Below, piece after piece: positions 22,948 through 31,887 of a stretch of 34,091 nucleotides of DNA (position 1 is the stretch's first letter; each line of letters starts with the position of its first letter). The stretch lies in NCBI GenBank assembly GCA_029959325.1, contig JASCPF010000033.1, forward strand, positions 1 through 34,091. The letters are read 5' to 3'. This DNA is from Microbacteriaceae bacterium PS02068. GTDB lineage: Bacteria > Actinomycetota > Actinomycetes > Actinomycetales > Microbacteriaceae. The notes beneath the pieces are model-generated. The model ran no database searches. It worked only from the letters and a program-made list of their open reading frames with translations, and had not been told where the DNA came from. Position numbers and translations under genes: made by a program.

Positions 22948-25458
22948 TCAGAGCACGGGCGGCGTGTGCCAGATGCGCTCGATGTAGTCGCGCATCGAGC
23001 GGTCGGACGAGAAGAAGCCGCTGCGCGCCACGTTGAGGATGGCCGAGCGCGTCCAGGCATCCTTGTCGGCGTACGCCTCATCGACCTTGGCCTGCGCCTC
23101 GATGTACGACGAGTAGTCGGCGAGCACCATGAAGCGGTCGTCGTAGAGCAGGTTCGACAGGATCGGCTCGAACACGCTGCGGTCGCCGTCCGAGAACGCA
23201 CCCGAGGCGATCAGGTCCATCGCGCGGCGCAGGTTGTCGTCGGCCGAGTAGAACTCGGCGGGCTTGTAGCCGCGCGCCCACAGGGCCTCGACCTCGGGCT
23301 CGCTCTGCCCGAACAGGAAGAAGTTGTCGTCGCCGACGAGCTGGCGGATCTCGACGTTCGCGCCGTCGTCGGTGCCGATCGTGAGCGCGCCGTTGAGGGC
23401 GAACTTCATGTTTCCGGTTCCGGATGCCTCTTTGCCGGCCAGCGAGATCTGCTCCGACAGGTCGGCCGCGGGGATCAAGCGTTCAGCGAGGGTCACGTTG
23501 TAGTTCGGCGGGAACAGCACCTTGAGGCGACCCTCGACGCGCGGGTCGTCGTTGACGACCGACCCGACGGCGTTGATCAGGTGGATGATCCGCTTCGCCA
23601 TGACGTAGCCCGGCGCCGCCTTGGCGCCGAAGATGAACGTGCGCGGCACGACGTCGCCCGCCGCGACGCGACCCGAGATGATGCCCTCGTACTCGGTGAC
23701 GATGTGCAGCACCTTGAGCATCTGACGCTTGTACTCGTGCAGGCGCTTGACCATGACGTCGAGCATGTGCCCGTCGCTGATCTCGAACCCGTTGCGTGCA
23801 CGCAGCACGTCGCCGAGCACGCGCTTGTTGGCGGCCTTCACCTCGGCGAATGCCGCGCGGAAGTCGGGGTCTTCCGCATAGGTCTCGAGCTCGCGCAGCC
23901 GCTCGAGGTCGGTGACCCAGCCCGGGCCGATCGCCTCGGTGATGAGCGCCGAGAGGCCGGGGTTCGACAGGCGCACGAAGCGGCGCGGGGTGACGCCGTT
24001 GGTGACGTTCGTGAACTTGCCCGGGTAGAACTCGTTGAAGTCGGGCAGCACCTTGTCGCGCAGCAGCTGCGAGTGCAGCTCGGCGACGCCGTTGACCTTG
24101 GCGCCCGCGACGGTGGCGAGATAGGCCATGCGCACCGAGCGGTCGGGGAACTCGCTGATGATCGACATGTTGCGCAGGCGCAGCTCGTCGTCGCCGAAGC
24201 GCTCGCGCACCTCGAGGAGGAACTCCTCGTTGATGCGGTAGATGATCTCGAGGTGGCGCGGCAGCAGCCGGCCGAGCAGGTCGACCGACCAGACCTCGAG
24301 CGCCTCGGGCAGCAGCGTGTGACACGTGTAGGCGAAGCACTTCTGGGTGATCGCCCACGCGGCATCCCAGTCCATCTTCTTCTCGTCGACGAGCACGCGC
24401 ATGAACTCGGGAACGCCGATCACGGGGTGCGTGTCGTTGAGCTGGAAGATGATGCGCTTGGGCAGGTCTGCGAGGTCGAAGCCCTCGGGCAGTCGCTCGA
24501 GGAAGTCGGCGATCGATGCCGCGACGAAGAAGTACTGCTGCTGCAGGCGCAGCTCTTTGCCCTGCGGGGTGGAGTCTTCGGGGTAGAGCACCTTCGAGAT
24601 GTTCTCGGCGAAGGTCTGGGCGCGCACGGCGTCTTCGTAGTCGCCCGAGTTGAACACCCGCAGGTCGAACGAGTTGGTCGCGCGCGAGCTCCACAGGCGC
24701 AGCGTGTTGACGCGGCCGTTGAGGTAGCCCGGCACCATGTAGTTGTAGGGCACGGCGAGGACGTTCCAGGCGGGAATCCAGCGCGAGCGCTCGGTGCCTT
24801 CGTCGTCGTAGGTCTCGGTGTGGCCGCCGAACGAGATGGTCTGGGCGGCTTCGGGGTGCGGGAACTCCCACGGCGACCCGAGCTCGAGCCACGAGTCGGG
24901 CTGCTCGACCTGCTGGCCGTCCTGGAACGTCTGGCGGAAGATGCCGTACTCGTAGCGGATGCCGTAGCCGGTGTTCGGCACGCCGAGGGTCGCCAGCGAG
25001 TCGATGAAGCACGCGGCGAGGCGCCCGAGGCCACCGTTGCCGAGCCCGGGCTCGACCTCTTGCGCGCGGAGGTCGTTGATGTCGATGCCGCACGCGGCCA
25101 TCGCGTCGGTCGCGATCTCGGTGAGACCGCCCGCGAGCAGGTTGTTGTCGAGCTGGCGACCGAGCAGGTACTCGGCCGAGAGGTAGGCGACGCTCTTGGC
25201 CTGCAGCTCGCGCTGGCGCTTCTGGTCTTCGAGCCAGCGCGCCATGAGGTAGTCGCGCACGGTCATCGCGAAGGCGAAGTACCGGTCGTTGTCGCTCGAG
25301 GCCGACAGCGGCACGCCGCGCTCGTAGTTGAGGTTGCGCAGGAACTGCCGTACGAAGCCGTCGACCGAGCTGGCCGGACCCGTCACGGGAGCGAGAGCGA
25401 GGGGATGCGTGGCGCCGGTCGGGTGGGATGCGGCGAGTGAGGCGTCGGAAGGAGTCAC
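22948..25458 (-). CDS. glgP: Glycogen/starch (alpha-glucan) phosphorylase
   Basis: It releases glucose 1-phosphate from glycogen. The 836-residue chain has the full family set: NLNYERGVPL and LMARWLEDQ near the start, AYLSAEYLLGRQLDNNL, GLGNGGLGRLAACFIDSLAT, FQLNDTHPVIGVPEFMR, NVTNGVTPRRFV, VKRLHEYKRQ, and the pyridoxal-phosphate region EASGTGNMKFALNGALTIGT with the Schiff-base Lys. The GTG at 25458 has no Shine-Dalgarno; a TAGCGT -10 lies 6 nt upstream, so it is probably leaderless. It has its own promoter and converges with the amidotransferase gene. Confidence 0.96.
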   Translation of the reverse strand: MTPSDASLAASHPTGATHPLALAPVTGPASSVDGFVRQFLRNLNYERGVPLSASSDNDRYFAFAMTVRDYLMARWLEDQKRQRELQAKSVAYLSAEYLLGRQLDNNLLAGGLTEIATDAMAACGIDINDLRAQEVEPGLGNGGLGRLAACFIDSLATLGVPNTGYGIRYEYGIFRQTFQDGQQVEQPDSWLELGSPWEFPHPEAAQTISFGGHTETYDDEGTERSRWIPAWNVLAVPYNYMVPGYLNGRVNTLRLWSSRATNSFDLRVFNSGDYEDAVRAQTFAENISKVLYPEDSTPQGKELRLQQQYFFVAASIADFLERLPEGFDLADLPKRIIFQLNDTHPVIGVPEFMRVLVDEKKMDWDAAWAITQKCFAYTCHTLLPEALEVWSVDLLGRLLPRHLEIIYRINEEFLLEVRERFGDDELRLRNMSIISEFPDRSVRMAYLATVAGAKVNGVAELHSQLLRDKVLPDFNEFYPGKFTNVTNGVTPRRFVRLSNPGLSALITEAIGPGWVTDLERLRELETYAEDPDFRAAFAEVKAANKRVLGDVLRARNGFEISDGHMLDVMVKRLHEYKRQMLKVLHIVTEYEGIISGRVAAGDVVPRTFIFGAKAAPGYVMAKRIIHLINAVGSVVNDDPRVEGRLKVLFPPNYNVTLAERLIPAADLSEQISLAGKEASGTGNMKFALNGALTIGTDDGANVEIRQLVGDDNFFLFGQSEPEVEALWARGYKPAEFYSADDNLRRAMDLIASGAFSDGDRSVFEPILSNLLYDDRFMVLADYSSYIEAQAKVDEAYADKDAWTRSAILNVARSGFFSSDRSMRDYIERIWHTPPVL

Positions 25459-25464
25459 AGGGAA

Positions 25465-25470
25465 ACGCTA
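25465..25470 (-). promoter_or_regulatory. -10 element for leaderless glgP transcript
   Basis: TAGCGT on the minus strand, exactly 6 nt before the GTG start of glgP. The six bases between (TTCCCT) contain no ribosome binding site. Confidence 0.5.
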
Positions 25471-25549
25471 CACACTGTGGCGGATCGCTGTGACCGATCC
25501 CGGCCGGGCGAACCGCAGAATTTACACACGCGTCACCCGCGCCGCCAGA

Positions 25550-26545
25550 TCAGGCCGTTGCGCGCTCCTTTTCGAGAGCCTCGCGGGCGACGAGAAGTTC
25601 GCGGGATGCCACCGTCACGGCATCCTCAGACTGCTGCACGCGGCGCTCGGCGAAGGTCTTCGCGCCGAAGCGCTCGCGCACGCGGTCGCTCTGCTCGCGC
25701 ACCAGCGTCACGATGTACGCGCTCGCGATGAGGATGACCTGCGCCGACAGGTTGATCCACAGCAGCAGGGCGATGAGCGCGGCGAACGAGGCGAGCAGTG
25801 GGTTCGAGCTCGCTCCCCCGACGAACAGGCCCGAGAGGTGCTGCAGCACGGTGAGTCCGACGGCGCCGAGCACGGCGCCGGTCCACAGTGCGCGCGGGGG
25901 CGCCTTCACCCCGGAAAGCACGCGGAACAGGACGGCGATCGCGACGGCATCGAGGAGAAAGGTCACGACGATCGCGAGCGCTCGTGCCCCCCAGGCGACG
26001 GCGGCGTCGCCCCGCGTCAGTCCGAACCAGCCGGCGACGAGGTCGAGGCCCGCGGTGCCGAGCATGGTCGCTGCCGCCGAGGCCAGCAAGGCGCCGCCGA
26101 CCCCGATCGCGAGGGCGAGATTGCGCAGCATCACGAGCCAGAACGGCACGTCGTCGGTGGTGACGTCGCAGATCGCGCGAAGGGCGCTGCGCAACGACCC
26201 GATCGCGCCGATCGCGGCTCCGAGCAGACCGACGAGAGACAGGATGCCGGCTACCGAGAGCCCCACGGGCGCCTCGATGTCATCGACGTCGATCAGGCCG
26301 CCCTTGCCGACGAGCCCCGGGATGGTGCGGTCGACGGCGGCGATGAGGGCATCCCACGCCTCTTTGTTGCCCGCGAGCCACAGCGCGGCGATCGAGAAAC
26401 CCAGCAGGACGCCCGCGAAGACGCTGAACAGCGTGCGGTAGGTGACGCTGTCGGCGAGCATCGCCCCGCGCCGCTCGCTGTAGCGCAGGAACGCGCGGAC
26501 GGGTGTTCTCTCGAGTGCCCAGGAGATGACGCGCGCGAAGTCCAT
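25550..26545 (-). CDS. YihY/BrkB-family integral membrane protein
   Basis: A 331-residue membrane protein with about six hydrophobic segments in the order of the YihY/BrkB (formerly RNase BN) family: YRTLFSVFAGVLLGFSIAALWL, GLSVAGILSLVGLLGAAIGAIGSLRSALRAI, FWLVMLRNLALAIGVGGALLAS, LAIVVTFLLDAVAIAVLFRVL, LWTGAVLGAVGLTVLQHLSG and FAALIALLLWINLSAQVILIASAYI are the hydrophobic blocks in that order. The family's function is unsettled. The C-terminus (after about 275) is a charged helix. The ATG at 26545 is favoured because a TATCCT -10 lies 7 nt upstream; an ATG at 26569 is also in frame. Confidence 0.85.
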   Translation of the reverse strand: MDFARVISWALERTPVRAFLRYSERRGAMLADSVTYRTLFSVFAGVLLGFSIAALWLAGNKEAWDALIAAVDRTIPGLVGKGGLIDVDDIEAPVGLSVAGILSLVGLLGAAIGAIGSLRSALRAICDVTTDDVPFWLVMLRNLALAIGVGGALLASAAATMLGTAGLDLVAGWFGLTRGDAAVAWGARALAIVVTFLLDAVAIAVLFRVLSGVKAPPRALWTGAVLGAVGLTVLQHLSGLFVGGASSNPLLASFAALIALLLWINLSAQVILIASAYIVTLVREQSDRVRERFGAKTFAERRVQQSEDAVTVASRELLVAREALEKERATA

Positions 26546-26570
26546 GCCGCCCAGGATAAGGGGCGGCATG
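26543..26570. promoter_or_regulatory. 10-bp inverted repeat around the YihY -10 and start codon
   Basis: CATGCCGCCC (26543-26552) and GGGCGGCATG (26561-26570) are perfect arms around an 8-nt spacer. On the minus strand the spacer holds the TATCCT -10-like element, and each arm contains one of the two candidate ATG codons (26545, 26569). It may be an operator or, if transcribed from further upstream, a start-blocking hairpin. Confidence 0.4.
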
Positions 26571-26611
26571 GACCCGCGTTGCGGGGTTGACAGGGGCGGT
26601 AGTGCCTCGGG

Positions 26612-27181
26612 CTAAGACGCGGGCAGGAGGACCCAGGTGGTGCCGGTGATGTCCACCGCCGGCGCGCCGTCGCCGCTGGTGTAGGTGCTCGCCGAGATCG
26701 TCACGATGCGCGACGACTGCTGCAGCTTCGCGATGAAGTCCTCGAGCTGGGCTCGCTCTCCGGTCGCGTTGAGCGTGAGCGGAATGTCGATGAGCTTGCC
26801 GCTCGATGGCCCCGCCATGTCAACACCCGGGGGTGCGACGAAGTCTGCGGCAGCGTCAAAGCTCAGCGACTTCACCGTGACCCCCGCGGCAACCGCGGCC
26901 GCGTCGATCTGGTTGATGAGGTCCTGCTGCGAGCGGCTGGCCGGGATCTCTCGCTGCTTCTCTGCCAGATCGTTCTTGTAGTCGCCCAGCTTCTCGTTGT
27001 CGGCCGCGAGTGCGTCGTTCTTGATCTGCTGCGCGTCGTTGAGCTGCGTGATCGATGCCGTCTGAGAGTTGGCGGCGTCGATCCGGTCGATCTGCGGCTG
27101 CACACCGACGAACCAGCCTCCGAGGACGATGGCGACGCCGAGGACGCCGATCACGATCAGTGTGAGGCGATGCTTGTCCAT
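26612..27181 (-). CDS. pilO: Type IV pilus assembly protein PilO-like
   Basis: A 189-residue bitopic inner-membrane protein: short cytoplasmic N-terminus, one membrane helix (LTLIVIGVLGVAIVLGGWFVGV), a coiled-coil stretch (about residues 40-90, SITQLNDAQQIKNDALAADNEKL) and a C-terminal ferredoxin-like domain. PilO pairs with PilN to link PilM to the pilus machinery. GGGGGAG 8 nt before the ATG at 27181 supports that start; a GTG at 27190 that overlaps the pilN stop is the alternative, but its binding site would touch the codon. Last gene of the pilus operon. Confidence 0.85.
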   Translation of the reverse strand: MDKHRLTLIVIGVLGVAIVLGGWFVGVQPQIDRIDAANSQTASITQLNDAQQIKNDALAADNEKLGDYKNDLAEKQREIPASRSQQDLINQIDAAAVAAGVTVKSLSFDAAADFVAPPGVDMAGPSSGKLIDIPLTLNATGERAQLEDFIAKLQQSSRIVTISASTYTSGDGAPAVDITGTTWVLLPAS

Positions 27182-27186
27182 GCGGG

Positions 27187-28017
27187 TCACTCCCCCGGCT
27201 TCGTGGTGTCGGTCGTACCGGCAGTAGCCCCGGCATCGGGCGACGTGGTCGCGGCGAGCTCGAGCTGGTCATGCAACGCCGCGATCTGCTCGGGGTCGAG
27301 TACTGCCACGCGTGCGGTGCCGCCGAGCGCCTCGGCATTCAGCTGCACGACGCCCGTGATGACGTATCCCGTCTCGCCTTCGGCGGCGACGGCGTTGACG
27401 GTCGCACTCACATAGCCGGTCAGCTTGCTCAAGGCGTTCAGCAGCGGCGTCGGCGAGTCGAAGGTCGCTGCCGTCGCCGTGAAGGTGATCTCGATGACCC
27501 CCGGAGCGTCGAGCCCCGTCGTCTCGATTTTGGCGGCGCCCTCCGACACACCCTTCACGGCAATCGCCTCGCTGGCGATCATGATGTCATCCGGCAGTAC
27601 GGTGTCGAGCTCGGTCATCAGACGGGCCCAGTCGGCCTCGGAGTACAACGCAGCGAGTTCCGCGCCGTCATAGGCCCCAAGCTGCGCCTTCACTCCCGAT
27701 AGCTCGGTGTACTGCTTCTGCTCGTTGAGCAGCACCTGGCTGCGTGTGCGCTCGGCCGAGAGGTTGCTCTCTGCCGCGACCGCGAGCATGGCGATGGCGA
27801 GTGCAGCAACGACAACCACGACGAGGGCGGCGAGGACTCCCGCGACGAGCTTGCGCTCGGTGGCGGCATTCTTGCGGCGCGCCTCGACGCTGGGCGGCAC
27901 GAGGTCGACGCGCGCGATCGCGCGCGCGGGCGTGCTGGTCGGAGCGACCTCGACCGTGTCGACATCACCTGACTCGGGGCGGCGCCGCTGGCGCCGGTCC
28001 ACCATCTCGGTTGTCAT
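27187..28017 (-). CDS. pilN: Type IV pilus assembly protein PilN-like
   Basis: A 276-residue bitopic membrane protein. Its cytoplasmic N-terminus has the RVDLVPPSVEARR segment, the counterpart of the INLLP motif with which PilN docks in the PilM groove. A membrane helix follows (LVAGVLAALVVVVVAALAIAML, about residues 59-80), then a coiled coil and a ferredoxin-like domain, ending in a Thr/Ala/Asp-rich tail. The ATG at 28017 overlaps the pilM stop (ATGA) and has GGGAGG 6 nt upstream. Confidence 0.87.
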   Translation of the reverse strand: MTTEMVDRRQRRRPESGDVDTVEVAPTSTPARAIARVDLVPPSVEARRKNAATERKLVAGVLAALVVVVVAALAIAMLAVAAESNLSAERTRSQVLLNEQKQYTELSGVKAQLGAYDGAELAALYSEADWARLMTELDTVLPDDIMIASEAIAVKGVSEGAAKIETTGLDAPGVIEITFTATAATFDSPTPLLNALSKLTGYVSATVNAVAAEGETGYVITGVVQLNAEALGGTARVAVLDPEQIAALHDQLELAATTSPDAGATAGTTDTTKPGE

Positions 28018-29213
28018 TTCCGACCTCCCTTTGCGGCCGCCTTGGCCGCTTTCGCCTCGGTCTTCGTCGGCTTGGCCGACTTCGCCGACGTGGCCGACGC
28101 CTTCTTCTGCGCACCGCGGGACGGCGCGGCAGCTTTCGCGGCCGACTTCGCCGCCTTGCGGTCGTCCTTGGCGCTCAGCTTCGCCCCGAGCGTGAGGCCG
28201 AGCGGCGCAGCGATCTCGAGTGCCCACTGCTCGATGCCGGTGTCGCGCAGCTTCGGGCTCACGACGAAGGGGGCGAAGGGGTTTCCGTACTCCGTGGGCA
28301 CGCCGAGTGCCCTCGAGAGCACGAGTGTGAGCCCGCCGAGCCGACTGCCACCCCCGGTGAGGACCACGTTCTCGACGGGCGACCCGGGGTGGGCGTTCGC
28401 CCAGAAGCTGAACGTGTTGCGGATGCTGTCGATCAGGCCGGCGATGTTCTCGCGCAGCACGGTCTCGGCGTCGATATCGCGTGGCGTCGCCGCGCCACCC
28501 TGCAGACCCCGCACCACCTTGTCGTGCTCGGCCTCGGCGAAGCTGATGCCGAGCGCTCGCTCGATGCTGCGGGTCACATCGTCACCGCCACTCGCGATGA
28601 TGCGGACGAACTGCGGGACGCCCGCCGACGAGATCACGACGGTCGTACTCGAGGCGCCGATGTTGATGATCGCCTGCGTCCCGCGCTGCGACCCCGGCAT
28701 GAGCCGCAGCAGAGAGAAGCCCGAGAAGTCGATCGCGTCGATAGAGCGCCCCGACCGCTCGATCGCGTTGACCGTCGACTCGAGGCTACTGCGCACCGTC
28801 GCGACGAGCAGGCCCTCTTGCTGCACGCCGTTCGGCGTCTCGACGTTGCGCAGCGGCAGGAAGTCGAGGATCGCATCGTCGAGATCGATGGGAACCTGCC
28901 CTTCGACGGCGAACCGCAGGCTCGTCTTGCGTCGGGGGCCCGCCATCGCGGGCAGTGTCACCTCACGGACGACGACCTTGCGGTTGCTGACGCCGAAGAC
29001 GACCTTCTTCGTGGTGAACCCGCCGACCTTCCAGAGCTGCTTGATCGCCGTTATCGCGCGCCGCTGGTCGACGATCTCGCCGTCGAAGATGGTGCCTTCG
29101 GGCACCTCGACGGCCGCGAACCGACTGAGCGTCGGGCGAGCCGTATAGGGGGCGTCGACCTGCACGGCACGGATGCCGCTGCGGCTGAGGTCGAGAGCGA
29201 CTACGCCTGCCAT
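28014..29213 (-). CDS. pilM: Type IV pilus assembly ATPase-fold protein PilM
   Basis: A 399-residue actin-fold (FtsA-like) cytoplasmic protein that anchors the pilus platform through PilN. VALDLSRSGIRAVQVD is phosphate loop 1, INIGASSTTVVI is loop 2, and VVLTGGGSRLGGL is the adenosine loop. The last 50 or so residues form a Lys/Ala-rich tail (KAAKSAAKAAAPSRG to KAAAKGGRK) not found in standard PilM. GGAGG lies 5 nt before the ATG. It follows the prepilin peptidase gene after 43 bp. Confidence 0.92.
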   Translation of the reverse strand: MAGVVALDLSRSGIRAVQVDAPYTARPTLSRFAAVEVPEGTIFDGEIVDQRRAITAIKQLWKVGGFTTKKVVFGVSNRKVVVREVTLPAMAGPRRKTSLRFAVEGQVPIDLDDAILDFLPLRNVETPNGVQQEGLLVATVRSSLESTVNAIERSGRSIDAIDFSGFSLLRLMPGSQRGTQAIINIGASSTTVVISSAGVPQFVRIIASGGDDVTRSIERALGISFAEAEHDKVVRGLQGGAATPRDIDAETVLRENIAGLIDSIRNTFSFWANAHPGSPVENVVLTGGGSRLGGLTLVLSRALGVPTEYGNPFAPFVVSPKLRDTGIEQWALEIAAPLGLTLGAKLSAKDDRKAAKSAAKAAAPSRGAQKKASATSAKSAKPTKTEAKAAKAAAKGGRK

Positions 29214-29256
29214 GTGTTCCTCCGTGAGGTGGTGCGCGATGCCGTCGGGTACGACA

Positions 29257-30072
29257 TCACGCGATTCCGGTAGTGGTGAGATAGACGTCGGCGATGCCGG
29301 CCCCCGCGAAGACGCCCACCGCGGCGCCGACGATCATGAAGGGGCCGAACGGAATGCGCGACTTGCGCGTCGCGCGGCGGCCGATCATGAGAAGGGCCCC
29401 GACGAGCCCCCCAAGCAGGAACGCGCTGAACGCGCCGACGATGAGGGGCGCCCAGCCGAGCCAGCCGAGCAGCATGCCCAGGGCACCGGCGAGCTTGACG
29501 TCGCCGAAACCCATGCCGCCCGGGTAGGCGATCGCGAGGATCCAATAGAGACCGTAGAGCGCCGCGCAGCCGATCGCGGCGCTCAGCAGGCGACCGTAGT
29601 CGCTCGTGAGAGCCGAGGCGAGAACCAGCAACGCTGCCGTGACGAGGTAGCTCGGCAGCACGATCACGTTCGGCAGCCGATGGTGGTCGACGTCGATCAG
29701 GGTGAGCGCGATGCCGACCGCGGCCCAATAGAGCAGTGCGGGCACGAGCGCCATCGGGTAGACGCCCGCATACGCGGCCCACACGACGAGCGCGAACGCC
29801 ACCCCGGTGCCTGCCTCAACGAGGGGGTAGCGGGCCGAGATGGGCGCCTTGCAGTTCCGGCACTTGCCGCGCAAGACGAGCCACGACACGATCGGGATGT
29901 TGTCGTACCAGGCGATCTCGTGCCCGCAGTGCGGGCACGAGCTCGCCGGTCGCACGATGCTCAGACCCTGCGGCACGCGCCACACGACGACGTTCAGGAA
30001 CGAGCCGATGAGGGCACCGAACACGAACGCGACGGGCGTGGCGGCGACAGCGGGGATGAGGGGGGCGATCAT
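29257..30072 (-). CDS. pilD: Prepilin peptidase (A24 family, PilD)
   Basis: A 271-residue polytopic aspartic protease that cleaves prepilins after the conserved Gly and may methylate the new N-terminus. The cytoplasmic zinc loop has Cys46, Cys49, Cys71 and Cys74 (CPHC, CRNC). The active-site Asp residues are in LIDVDHHRLP (127/129) and GFGDVK (Asp191). About seven hydrophobic segments are present. The ATG at 30072 overlaps the stop of the pilX-like gene (ATGA). Its substrates are the pilV/pilW proteins and the pilin whose end is at the window's edge. Confidence 0.95.
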   Translation of the reverse strand: MIAPLIPAVAATPVAFVFGALIGSFLNVVVWRVPQGLSIVRPASSCPHCGHEIAWYDNIPIVSWLVLRGKCRNCKAPISARYPLVEAGTGVAFALVVWAAYAGVYPMALVPALLYWAAVGIALTLIDVDHHRLPNVIVLPSYLVTAALLVLASALTSDYGRLLSAAIGCAALYGLYWILAIAYPGGMGFGDVKLAGALGMLLGWLGWAPLIVGAFSAFLLGGLVGALLMIGRRATRKSRIPFGPFMIVGAAVGVFAGAGIADVYLTTTGIA

Positions 30073-31886
30073 CGCGCCGCCCCGTTTGAAGCGAAGGCAG
30101 CCGAGGTCTCGACCCACGTCGTGACGCCGTAGGTGGTCGTCACGGGATTGAGGAACCTTGGCGGCGCCTTGTACTTGAAGCGCGTGTCGTAGACATAGTT
30201 CTTCACGTAACCCGTCGAACCTGACAGCGCGACCGTACCGCGATACTTCTGTGCGATCGCTCCGAGAACTGTCAAGGCGCCCATCTGAGCACCGAGGTTG
30301 TAGTTCTGCACCTGGAAGGTGTGCGCGACCGACAGGACCGCGGCGTTGATCGTGCGATTCTTGGCCAAGAGGTTGGTGTAGGTCGCGGTGCTTCCCGTCG
30401 CGCTGACCGTGGTGGCGGTCCCGCAGTTGGTCGCGCATTTGACCGGGTTCCACACCCAGATCGCGTTGTTGCCGACGAGACCGAGCATGTCGTCGTTCGC
30501 ATCGACGTAGGAGATGTCGCCGACGACGAAGATGTAGTTCTCGGCAGCCACGGTGGCCGTTCCCTTGAATGCGCCGTTGACATAGACGTCGCCTGACCGG
30601 CATCCGTAGGTCGTCGCGGTGGGCGGCCTTTCGCCGGCCATCGGATAGCCACTGAGGTTTCCGGCCGCGCTCGTGCCGAGCGTCCATCCGATGTTCGCCG
30701 TGCAGACGAATCCGGTGGGCGTCGAGCCCGCACCGGACGATGGCCAGTAGTTCGCGTCTGCGCTGATGGTCGGTACGTTCTGCACGTACAGCACATTGTT
30801 CTCTGGAACCGCGATCGTCGCGCCGGCGGGCGAGTTCAGCGCGCTGATCGAGCCGCATTCGGGAGGCGTGCTTGCGAGTGCTTTCGTCGAGGCAGCGTCG
30901 CCGATGCGCGTGTACTTCGTGTACGGCGACTTGATGTTCATCGTGCCGTTGGTGAAGTACTGGATCTGCGTCGGCCCCGTGTACAGGCAACCGGGGCGGG
31001 GTACCTCGGCCAGATCGGTGCGCGTCTCTTTCTTCAGCTCGGAGTTGGTGGCGGGCATGCCGACCTTGCCATTGCTCGTGGTCGGGTAGCCGGCGAGGGT
31101 GAACGTCGCGCCCGTGCACGAGTTGGCGTTGGAGTCCTGCGCGAGGTAGTACGGGGCGGAGGGCTTCGCGGTGGTCACAGTGCCCTTGAAGGTCGCCGCG
31201 CACACGCGAAGGGTGTCGTTGGAGTGCACCGGCCCATCGATGACGTCGTTGCCGCCGAACGAGATGTCATGGCACTTGTTGCTGGCCGTCGGACGGCCGT
31301 CCCAGCCGTACTTCATGGTCGTCAGGGCTGCATCACTGAAACACGTGGCGTCGGTCGAGGCGAAGAGGTTCGGGTCCTGCACCTCGTAGTCGGTGAAGTA
31401 GAGGAAGTCGATGAACCCCTGCTGCTTGAGATCGGCGATGAGGGTGCGGGTCTGAGTGCCGACCTTTCCGGTCGAGCGGACTCTGATGCGGCCCGAGGTG
31501 GCGTAGTTCTTGTTGTCGACCTCGTAGCGGAACTGAGCGCGGCCGCCGGTGTCGCTCACGGTCGCCCAGGGGCCGGCGGTGCCGAGCCCGAAGGCGGGGT
31601 TGGAGGCGTCGGCCGTGAGAGTGCTGCCCGCGCTGAAGCTCGATGCCGCGTTGCCGAACCTGTAGTAGGTGGTGTCGGACGACAGCCGGCTCTGGTACTC
31701 GTCGATGCCGGCGTAGGCGGCAGCGAGCGCCGCGTTCCAGTCAGAGTCGGATCGCGCTTGCTTGAGCCCATTGACCGAGCTCGCGACGAGCACGGCCATG
31801 ATCATCGCGAGAACCGCGCCCACCGCCACGACGACGACAAGAGCGCTTCCACCGTCACTGTCGGCAGTCTTCGGGTGTCTCTGCAT
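30069..31886 (-). CDS. Large PilX-like minor pilin/tip protein
   Basis: A 605-residue protein with a PilX-type N-terminus: GGSALVVVVAVGAVLAMIMA then VASSVNGLKQARSDSD and AAAYAGIDEY. It lacks the Glu5 of normal pilins. After that helix lies an ectodomain of over 500 residues with many paired Cys, a GGNDVIDGPVHSNDTLRVC stretch and repeated beta-strand-like segments with Gly/Thr/Asn/Ser. I know no function for this domain. The gene sits just after pilW (one base between stop and ATG), has GGAGG 9 nt upstream, and overlaps pilD. Normal PilX is about 150-200 residues, so this is an unusually large form; adhesion or surface contact is a reasonable guess only. Confidence 0.85.
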   Translation of the reverse strand: MQRHPKTADSDGGSALVVVVAVGAVLAMIMAVLVASSVNGLKQARSDSDWNAALAAAYAGIDEYQSRLSSDTTYYRFGNAASSFSAGSTLTADASNPAFGLGTAGPWATVSDTGGRAQFRYEVDNKNYATSGRIRVRSTGKVGTQTRTLIADLKQQGFIDFLYFTDYEVQDPNLFASTDATCFSDAALTTMKYGWDGRPTASNKCHDISFGGNDVIDGPVHSNDTLRVCAATFKGTVTTAKPSAPYYLAQDSNANSCTGATFTLAGYPTTSNGKVGMPATNSELKKETRTDLAEVPRPGCLYTGPTQIQYFTNGTMNIKSPYTKYTRIGDAASTKALASTPPECGSISALNSPAGATIAVPENNVLYVQNVPTISADANYWPSSGAGSTPTGFVCTANIGWTLGTSAAGNLSGYPMAGERPPTATTYGCRSGDVYVNGAFKGTATVAAENYIFVVGDISYVDANDDMLGLVGNNAIWVWNPVKCATNCGTATTVSATGSTATYTNLLAKNRTINAAVLSVAHTFQVQNYNLGAQMGALTVLGAIAQKYRGTVALSGSTGYVKNYVYDTRFKYKAPPRFLNPVTTTYGVTTWVETSAAFASNGAAR

Positions 31887-31887
31887 G

